Origin: a virus
IMG/VR virus record: IMGVR_UViG_3300042384_001501
Location: 20,405-84,404 of that record
DNA: 64,000 nt
Reading direction: 5' to 3' (one strand)
Both the position numbers and the translations under genes were made by a program. The notes below the pieces were generated by a model, which saw only the letters and a list, made by a program, of their open reading frames with translations, was not told the DNA's origin and made no database searches. Within the stretch, counting starts at the first letter, position 1. Each line of letters begins with the position of its first letter. This document shows, piece after piece, positions 58,053 to 64,000 of the stretch.

Positions 58053-58864
58053 ACTGTTTTACCTCCATCAATTATTAAATTAGTTCCTGTCATATAAGAA
58101 CTCGCGTCAGAACACATAAAAACAATTGCCCCTTTGTATTCGTCAATATGGGCCATTCTTCCCATTGGGATAATATTACTTAGTTTATTTACAAAATCAA
58201 TAGGATGGTCATTATACACACCTGTTGGGCTTAAACAATTGACTCTTATATTGTTTTTTGCGAAATAAGTTGATAAGTATTTTGTCATCCCGACTACCGC
58301 CCATTTAGCTGCGGAATATGTTATTGGTTTAACGTTCTGTTCTTCTTCTTTTTTTGACTCATCACGATATATTCTTTGGTCAGGAGCAATTACACCTAAA
58401 TCTGATGAAATATTTAAAACAACTCCCCCTCCTGTTTTTAACATCTTATTACAAATAACTTGAGAAGTCATAAACGTTCCATTTATAATTGCATCAATCC
58501 CTTCTTTAAAGTAAGATTCACTCATAACCTCAAATCTTGTTTCAGGAGTTAAACTATTATCATCTTTTGTTACCTTTGGGTCTTTAGCCGCATTATTAAT
58601 TAATATGTCAATTCTATCATATTTTTCACTAACAACTTCAATAGTGTCTTTTTTAGTGACATCCATATATTCTATACTGATATTTTCTATACCATATTTT
58701 TCTGAAAGATACTGATACTTTTCTTTTAAATTATCCATATTAACATCTGTCAAAATTACTTTTGCTCCATACTCTAAGAGAGCTTCGGCGTGTTTTGGAC
58801 CCAATAAACCACCAGCACCTGTTATAAGTGCAATTTTACCATCTAAATCAAATAAGTTTCTCAT
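58046..58864 (-). CDS. Short-chain dehydrogenase/reductase
   Basis: 272 aa. KIALITGAGGLLGPKHAEAL (cofactor loop), DILINNAAKDP (NNAG region), VLNISSDLGVIAPD (catalytic Ser) and ITYSAAKWAVVGMTKYL (YxxxK) are intact, and it ends with GTNLIIDGGKTVW. Similar SDRs stand beside NeuB/NeuA in legionaminate and related clusters. Substrate not assignable. Overlaps both neighbours by 4-7 nt. Confidence 0.85.
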   Translation of the reverse strand: MRNLFDLDGKIALITGAGGLLGPKHAEALLEYGAKVILTDVNMDNLKEKYQYLSEKYGIENISIEYMDVTKKDTIEVVSEKYDRIDILINNAAKDPKVTKDDNSLTPETRFEVMSESYFKEGIDAIINGTFMTSQVICNKMLKTGGGVVLNISSDLGVIAPDQRIYRDESKKEEEQNVKPITYSAAKWAVVGMTKYLSTYFAKNNIRVNCLSPTGVYNDHPIDFVNKLSNIIPMGRMAHIDEYKGAIVFMCSDASSYMTGTNLIIDGGKTVW

Positions 58865-59631
58865 ATAATTTTATTAATTTTTTTTAACGTTTCGGATATG
58901 TAATTTACTTCGTTACATTCAACTTCTCTCGCGAGTTGTAAAATTACATTTTCATTATAGTTAATTTTTTTTAATATTTCAAATATTACTTTAAAATTTG
59001 TATCCCCAAATCCAAACAATTTTGTTTCTCCTTGATAATTTCTATCTTTAATGTGAATATTTTTAATTTTATTACCAAAATACTGTATTAATTCTTGGTG
59101 ATTAATATTTTCTTTATAAAAAGATGTAAAATTACCAGTGTCGTAGGTAATAAAAAAATTATCCATTCTATTCACAATTTTCATAACAATTTCTTTTTTA
59201 CATTCAAATTCAAAACAAAAATCTATGTTTGGATATTTTACTGAAATAGGTACAAAATTCTTTAAAAATTTATATCTAATTGATATATCAGTAACTGAAC
59301 TATCCTCAAGTAAAGGAATGACAACTTTTTTAATTTTTAATTCAGTCATTCTATTTAAAACAGGAATTAAATTTTTATTTAAAAATTTTTTTTTATAAAA
59401 ATTTGTGTTAACCATAGTGTCGACACATACGGATAAAATATTTTTAGGAAGATTATTATTAGTAAAAAATGGATTGGTTAAATTATCTTTTGGGGTAATT
59501 AACCACTCAATACCTGATATACCAATATGTTTAATATGATTAAATTCATTTTCCCAAGTATCTATTGGAAACTCTTGCATTTTATTATCGATAGGTTTAC
59601 TTAACCTACCCTGTAATATCCCAATTTTCAT
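58861..59631 (-). CDS. Sugar isomerase/epimerase-like TIM barrel (AP endonuclease family 2 fold)
   Basis: 256 aa. KIGILQGRLSKPID, the GISGIEWLI barrel strand, VVIPLLEDSS, IDFCFEFEC, FFITYDTGNFTSF and IKNIHIKDRNYQG give the metal ligands Glu, Asp and His of xylose-isomerase-like barrels. Such genes are frequent in nonulosonate and O-antigen clusters of marine bacteria. Substrate unknown. Confidence 0.75.
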   Translation of the reverse strand: MKIGILQGRLSKPIDNKMQEFPIDTWENEFNHIKHIGISGIEWLITPKDNLTNPFFTNNNLPKNILSVCVDTMVNTNFYKKKFLNKNLIPVLNRMTELKIKKVVIPLLEDSSVTDISIRYKFLKNFVPISVKYPNIDFCFEFECKKEIVMKIVNRMDNFFITYDTGNFTSFYKENINHQELIQYFGNKIKNIHIKDRNYQGETKLFGFGDTNFKVIFEILKKINYNENVILQLAREVECNEVNYISETLKKINKII

Positions 59632-60041
59632 AATAACTCAACAAATTCAATTATATTATTTTCAGGGTCTTTTGCGAAAAAAACTTTAACGGTTTTTTCA
59701 TCTGAAATTATTGGATTATTTATCACTGATAAACCATTGTCTATCATTATTTTGTGTAAATTTTCAGAATCTTTTACTGTTAGTGCGAAATGAGTATACC
59801 CATTAGAAAACAAATTTTTTTCAATTAACTCACAATTTTTAAAAAATAAAAGTTCAACAATTGTAGAGTTATCTTTACCTAACTTAATAATTCTTGGGGA
59901 CAATTCTTTAGAATTTAATATATGGTTTAAAAAGTGTCCACTTTCAATTTTATCATACATTATATCTAATCCTAAAATTTTATGATAGAACCAAATCATT
60001 CTATCGATATCATTTACTACAATTCCAACGTGTCTAAACAT
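59628..60041 (-). CDS. VOC-superfamily (glyoxalase-like) protein
   Basis: 137 aa: FRHVGIVVNDIDRMIWFYHK, SGHFLNHIL, GYTHFALTVKDSENLHKIM and FFAKDPENNIIEFVELL show the two betaalphabetabetabeta modules with His/Glu metal positions. VOC proteins catalyse epimerisation, lyase or dioxygenase reactions. It overlaps the aminotransferase gene by 25 nt, so its role is probably in the same pathway. Confidence 0.8.
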   Translation of the reverse strand: MFRHVGIVVNDIDRMIWFYHKILGLDIMYDKIESGHFLNHILNSKELSPRIIKLGKDNSTIVELLFFKNCELIEKNLFSNGYTHFALTVKDSENLHKIMIDNGLSVINNPIISDEKTVKVFFAKDPENNIIEFVELL

Positions 60042-61354
60042 TCTATTAAACTTTCTTTTAATACGTTAATACCTTCAATTAGTGCGTCATCTGAAATAGT
60101 AAGTGGGGGACCTATTTTTAATGTCCCTGATTGAGTTCTAATTGATAACAATCCTTTTCTCATTGCAATTTCAATTAGTCTATCAACAAAATCAATATTA
60201 TTACCGTCAGGTGATTCTATAAAAACTCCAGCTAACAAACCTTGGCAATTTACTTTCTTAACGTATTTTGACATTTGATGTTTCCATTCTAATAACTCAG
60301 ACTCCATTAATTTGCCCTTCCTCATTGATTCATTAATTAAATCATTTTCAATAAGGAATTTAACAGAGGCCTCAGACGCCGCAACCGCAACTGGATTCCC
60401 ACCGTGAGTACTATTATAAGACATATCAGTATTAATAATTTTATTGTTTGTTATGACACAAGATAGTGGTAATGACGATGAAATGCCTTTAGCACAAACA
60501 ATAATATCAGGAATAATTTCAAAATGTTCATATGCAAAAAGTTTACCAGTTCTACCAAATCCTGATTGAATTTCATCTATGATTAATAAAACTTCATTTT
60601 TGGTACACCATTCTCTTAGTAATTGTATGTATTCTTTAGACGCAAATTCCGCGGACCATCCTTGATATGGTTCCATTATGACTGCGGAATACTCATTAGG
60701 GTTGAGGTCTTTAAAATATTTTTCAAATAATTCTTTAGGAGATAAATTTTCATTTTTTATTGTGATTGAGTCAGGGTATGGTAAATGTGTTACGTAAGTT
60801 TTAACAGGTATCCATTCTTGTGATTTGAATTTTCCCCCAACCATTGCGGAACCCATTGTTTTACCGTGATAACCATTATTAAATGAAATAACTTTGTTCT
60901 TATGGTTATACTTAATTGACATCTTAATTGCACATTCAACTGATTCAGAGCCAGTTGATAAAAATAAAACCTTATCAAATTTTTCAGGGGTTATTTCAAC
61001 AAGTAGTTTTGAAAACTCAGACCTTTCTTTTGTTGGGTAGTAGTAGGCGTTCAATAAGTTCCTATTTGTTTTTGAGATAATCGCCTCTTTTACTTTAGGG
61101 TTTGAGTGACCAACATTTGTAACAAATATTGAAGATGTAAAATCAATCCATTTATTACCTGAAACATCATAAACCGAATAATCAAGTGCCGAATCCCAAA
61201 CAATTGGTAATTGGTCATTCATTGAATTAGGTTCGTAATTAATACAATCCTGTATTATTTTGATAGTTTCCGGTGATGGAATTTTAGTTTGAATACATCT
61301 ATTTTTTGTTTTTATTTTTACACATTCTATTGGGGTTTTTGAAAACTCATACAT
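60017..61354 (-). CDS. Class III PLP aminotransferase
   Basis: 445 aa. FLSTGSESVECAIKMSIKY, SFNNGYHGKTMGSAMVGG, LLIIDEIQSGFGRTGKLFAYEHF (Asp-Glu-x-Gln pair) and DIIVCAKGISSSLPLSCV with the PLP Lys are diagnostic. It ends with TQSGTLKIGPPLTISDDALI. Class III enzymes include 4-aminobutyrate and acetylornithine aminotransferases, and sugar-cluster members that amine a keto group. Overlaps the NeuA-like gene by 8 nt. Confidence 0.88.
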   Translation of the reverse strand: MYEFSKTPIECVKIKTKNRCIQTKIPSPETIKIIQDCINYEPNSMNDQLPIVWDSALDYSVYDVSGNKWIDFTSSIFVTNVGHSNPKVKEAIISKTNRNLLNAYYYPTKERSEFSKLLVEITPEKFDKVLFLSTGSESVECAIKMSIKYNHKNKVISFNNGYHGKTMGSAMVGGKFKSQEWIPVKTYVTHLPYPDSITIKNENLSPKELFEKYFKDLNPNEYSAVIMEPYQGWSAEFASKEYIQLLREWCTKNEVLLIIDEIQSGFGRTGKLFAYEHFEIIPDIIVCAKGISSSLPLSCVITNNKIINTDMSYNSTHGGNPVAVAASEASVKFLIENDLINESMRKGKLMESELLEWKHQMSKYVKKVNCQGLLAGVFIESPDGNNIDFVDRLIEIAMRKGLLSIRTQSGTLKIGPPLTISDDALIEGINVLKESLIECLDTLEL

Positions 61355-62033
61355 ATTTTTTATTTTTAATTAGATATTCAATATACTCAAAATCTTCTAT
61401 TGTGTCAATTTCTTGAGTTAAATTTGTTACATAAGAATATATTTTTTTCCCGTATAAGTTATCCCCTTTCATAAAAATTTCTGGTTTTACAATATCAATA
61501 TAACCATTAGGGACATATGTTTTTGGATACGATTGTCTAGGATTATTTTGGTCCATATTTTCTACTATTGGATACCATAGTCCTCTTTTTTTAATAAAAA
61601 ATTTATACGCGGATTCAGACATTTCATGTCCTGACCTAAGACTTGTAACCAAATGTTTATTTTTTTCAAATTCAAAAATTGCATCATCTAAAATATGTGG
61701 TTTTATAAGAGGGGTTGTGGCTCTTAAATGAACAATTGGGGAATTTATATTGGTAACATTACAAAAATGTTTAAATGCATCAATATCTAAAGAATTATCT
61801 TGACATAGTTCTAAAGGTCTATCAATAATTTTTACTCCATATGATAAAGAAATTTTTTTAATATCCTGACAATCTGTTGAGACATAAATTTCATTAATGT
61901 TACTTGTTTTTTTGGCGGCTTCAATTACGTAACCAATTAGTGGAACTCCATTTAATTCTTTAATATTTTTTTGAGGGACACCCTTACTTCCGCCCCGAGC
62001 TAAAATTAAACAAACCATATTATTTTTCCGCAA
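61347..62033 (-). CDS. neuA: CMP-nonulosonate cytidylyltransferase (NeuA-like)
   Basis: 228 aa. VCLILARGGSKGVPQKNIKE is the CTP-binding signature; LIGYVIEAAKK, EIYVSTDCQDIKKISLSYG, VHLRATTPLIKP and NPRQSYPKTYVPNGYIDIV follow NeuA/PseF. It would activate the NeuB product as its CMP sugar for transfer. The start overlaps the upstream methyltransferase gene by 14 nt. Confidence 0.9.
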   Translation of the reverse strand: MRKNNMVCLILARGGSKGVPQKNIKELNGVPLIGYVIEAAKKTSNINEIYVSTDCQDIKKISLSYGVKIIDRPLELCQDNSLDIDAFKHFCNVTNINSPIVHLRATTPLIKPHILDDAIFEFEKNKHLVTSLRSGHEMSESAYKFFIKKRGLWYPIVENMDQNNPRQSYPKTYVPNGYIDIVKPEIFMKGDNLYGKKIYSYVTNLTQEIDTIEDFEYIEYLIKNKKYV

Positions 62034-62814
62034 TTATAATAAATTCAGTACCATCACAATTAAATTCACCTAACTCCCAATCTTGAAAAAAGATAATATT
62101 TTTAAAACCAACCGACAACAACAAATTTTTTATTTGTTCTTTATTATAAATTTTTAAAATTACCGACGAATTACTCTTTTTATTTTCATCCCTTGAAATA
62201 AATGTTTTATCCCACGTTAAAAAATTATTTGAGTCGTCAAATTTACAATCCCAAAGAGAATATTGCCATGGGTCAGGATAATCAAACTCATCCCAAATTT
62301 TACCACCCATTTTAATAGAATCTAAAATTTTTTTACACCCATCGAGTTCAATTATTATCTTACCATTTTTTTTCAAAGTTTCATAAACATCCTTTAATAA
62401 TTTAATTTCAAAACCTTCGGATATTGGTTCACAAAACTGAAAAGATAAATCTGACATATAACATAAATCAATATTAGAAAAATTATATTTTTTTAAATTT
62501 AAAAAATTATCACATATATTTTTAACATTTTCTATGTTTAAATCACGTCTCCAATTTTCCGCAAAATTAAATCTGTCTTCACTTATTTCAAATCCGTACC
62601 CAAAATTGAGTAAATTTTTTAAATTCAAATTATATAATAATTTTGAATTACCTGAACCCAATTCTAAAATATTAATTTTTTCTTTAAAAAAAGAATTTAT
62701 AAATTTTAAATTTTTTTCACAATCGTTTAATTTATTTTGACGATATTTTTCCATTTCGTTTTTATCGTAAAATATTTCATACCCATTATAAGCTGTTAAA
62801 TTTTTGTGTGACAT
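62020..62814 (-). CDS. SAM-dependent methyltransferase-like protein
   Basis: 264 aa. INILELGSGNSKLLYNLN and GFEISEDRFNFAENWR are the SAM site; IDLCYMSDLSFQFCEP and GKIIIELDGCKKIL follow as strands 4-5. The C-terminal half includes YPDPWQYSLWDCKFDDSNNF, suggesting a sugar-specific pocket. Probably methylates a glycan or sugar nucleotide. 3 nt after the DUF115-like gene. Confidence 0.7.
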   Translation of the reverse strand: MSHKNLTAYNGYEIFYDKNEMEKYRQNKLNDCEKNLKFINSFFKEKINILELGSGNSKLLYNLNLKNLLNFGYGFEISEDRFNFAENWRRDLNIENVKNICDNFLNLKKYNFSNIDLCYMSDLSFQFCEPISEGFEIKLLKDVYETLKKNGKIIIELDGCKKILDSIKMGGKIWDEFDYPDPWQYSLWDCKFDDSNNFLTWDKTFISRDENKKSNSSVILKIYNKEQIKNLLLSVGFKNIIFFQDWELGEFNCDGTEFIIIAEK

Positions 62815-62817
62815 TTT

Positions 62818-63537
62818 TTATAAGATATTAGAAGTATTAAAAATTTTCTTTAAATGAGACATATCACTTAGATTTTGAATCTCGACATTTATTTTTTCGG
62901 CACTTTGTTTAATTATTTCAAAATCGGTTAATATCTCATCAAGATGAGGATTAAAACTTGAGTAGTTGGTAAAGTCTGGTGAAACATACCCTAATGAGTA
63001 GTTTAACTCAACTCCACAAATATATATTTTTTTACACCCAAGTAATATCGCTAAAGCCAACATGTGTACCGCAACTGTACTACCTGTACTATATATTTTT
63101 TCGTAATTTGTATAATTTTTTAATAATTCTTGTATTGTTAAAAATTTTGGATTTAAATTATGACATTTATTTGGACAATTAGTACAAGTTTCTCCATTAA
63201 AATGTCTTTGGTCATATCTAAAGTAGTTCGTGTCTACATTTTCAACTATCCATTCCCAAGGGGTGGTGTCAACAGAATCGGCATGTACAACAGTAGTATT
63301 TGGAAATTTTTTAAAAGTTTCTACCATTGAATGTATAGTTTGGTGGGAATTTGCAAAAACCCAATAATTAGGGACTATTTTTGTCATAATGTTAATTTCA
63401 TTACAACAAATTTTAATGTAATCATTATTACTTTCTAAAATGTTTAAATAATTCCCCAAAGAAGGTCCTGTACCACAGATTATTGCCGTTTTACCAACTT
63501 CTTTATTAATTAATTTTGAAATATCTTGATTAGTCAT
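62818..63537 (-). CDS. DUF115/Maf-like glycan enzyme
   Basis: 239 aa from ATG 63537; ATG 63555 would add six residues and overlap the GT11 gene more. KTAIICGTGPSLGNYLNIL (nucleotide-binding loop), a Cys cluster CTNCPNKC, and STGSTVAVHMLALAILLGCKKIYICGVELNY match the DUF115-type glycosyl- or phosphotransferase-like core seen in flagellin glycosylation and capsule loci. The Cys quartet may bind zinc. Likely part of sialic-acid-like sugar transfer. Confidence 0.65.
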   Translation of the reverse strand: MTNQDISKLINKEVGKTAIICGTGPSLGNYLNILESNNDYIKICCNEINIMTKIVPNYWVFANSHQTIHSMVETFKKFPNTTVVHADSVDTTPWEWIVENVDTNYFRYDQRHFNGETCTNCPNKCHNLNPKFLTIQELLKNYTNYEKIYSTGSTVAVHMLALAILLGCKKIYICGVELNYSLGYVSPDFTNYSSFNPHLDEILTDFEIIKQSAEKINVEIQNLSDMSHLKKIFNTSNIL

Positions 63538-64000
63538 TGTAGTATAATAATCCATTATTAAATTTTACATTTATTTTTTTCCACTCATTTTCATACACAT
63601 TATTAAATTCTTTTTCACCTCTTGGGCCAAACCAAATATTAGGGACAAAAACTTTGTTATCTTTATTTTGGTTTAAAAAAGACCCCCACCAAGAAAAAGA
63701 TGAGTTTGACATTATATTATTTTTACAAAGACTAATCATCCATAGGTCTTCATAATCGTCATTATCTTCAACAAATATAACTTTATCAGATTTAATATTA
63801 TTTTTTACCCAAGTAAAATCATCTGAAAAAATAAAAAATGTTTCAGTTTCAGGTAAAAGACTCATACAGTGTTTAATATATGAAATATCTATAACTGGTA
63901 GTATATCAGATATTGTTAGATAATCACCTCTTCTAATATGAATTGATGTCGTATTATTAGATAATAATTGAGGGTATTTTTTAAATATTTTTTCTTTAAA
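63530..64000 (-). CDS. GT11 alpha-1,2-fucosyl/colitosyltransferase, 5' end outside window
   Basis: 157 codons are visible, open at 64000. HIRRGDYLTISDILPV contains the GT11 donor-site motif HxRRGDY; DKVIFVEDNDDYEDLWMISL and the C-terminal NSSFSWWGSFLNQ complete the family pattern. Members run near 290 aa, so about half is outside. GT11 enzymes transfer L-fucose, and at least one O-antigen member transfers colitose, which fits the Gmd-ColD-ColC genes downstream. The internal ATG at 63865 is not the start. Confidence 0.85.
   Translation of the reverse strand, partial: FKEKIFKKYPQLLSNNTTSIHIRRGDYLTISDILPVIDISYIKHCMSLLPETETFFIFSDDFTWVKNNIKSDKVIFVEDNDDYEDLWMISLCKNNIMSNSSFSWWGSFLNQNKDNKVFVPNIWFGPRGEKEFNNVYENEWKKINVKFNNGLLYYND

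Noticed and set aside
51733-64000. Host chromosomal contamination for the glycan cluster
   Set aside because: The cluster is continuous in strand, spacing and base composition with gp55 and PhoH genes, and such clusters are known in large phages; a chimeric assembly is possible but not indicated.

Overview
The window reads as part of the genome of a large T4-like myovirus that infects a member of the Bacteroidota. The T4 side is explicit: a gp17-type terminase large subunit (24338), gp20 portal (27694), gp21 prohead protease (30949), gp22-type scaffold (31995) and gp23 major capsid protein (33638) occur in T4 order. A gp55-type late sigma factor (47444, minus) and PhoH (50980, minus) are also present. 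The Bacteroidota side rests on three things: several small genes carry the TTTG / TAnnTTTG promoter typical of that phylum, Shine-Dalgarno sequences are essentially absent, and there are a bS21 homologue, a DUF4494-like protein and lipoproteins of the 'SC' type. The sequence is very AT-rich, AGA dominates the arginine codons, and a tRNA-Arg(UCU) is encoded.

Layout. 1-24.3 kb is accessory: many virion-type proteins of unknown function on the plus strand, several with peptidoglycan-active domains (M23 peptidase, PG-binding domain), alternating with short minus-strand units that have their own host-type promoters (RmlC-like epimerase, lipoprotein, HNH nuclease, PspC-like protein with tRNA-Arg). 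A tmRNA (14745-15137, minus), an M20 peptidase (16304) and a ClpC-type unfoldase (17150-19192, minus) form a possible protein-turnover group. 24.3-35.5 kb is the head module. 35.5-41.8 kb holds a lysozyme-like protein, an M15/PG-binding/hydrolase fusion, modular virion-type proteins, a lipoprotein and a HEWGH metallopeptidase. 41.8-47.4 kb (minus) is probably baseplate or tail structure. 47.4-64 kb (minus) is one long run of closely packed genes: sigma factor, glycosyltransferases, HAD, PhoH, then a surface-glycan cluster with a plausible GDP-colitose route (Gmd, a ColD-like dehydratase with His at the lysine site, a ColC/Fcl-like enzyme), a NeuB/NeuA-like nonulosonate route, modifying enzymes and a GT11 fucosyl/colitosyltransferase cut by the window end.

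Two regulatory signals recur. A TATTTAT box lies only 4-9 nt before the start codon of many late genes, so if it is the gp55 late promoter the mRNAs are nearly or fully leaderless. A TTG/TTTG-N18-20-TAnnTTTG promoter precedes seven scattered genes that look early or moron-like. A third recurrent signal is at protein level: at least fourteen proteins begin with a short amphipathic segment ending in (L/I)xE followed by a small or polar residue, the same form as the apparent cleavage site of the major capsid protein (LINE|A). This suggests they are packaged in the prohead and trimmed by the gp21 protease.

No genome replication genes, CRISPR array, insertion sequence or integrase were seen. All functional calls come from reading motifs by eye; no database search was possible.
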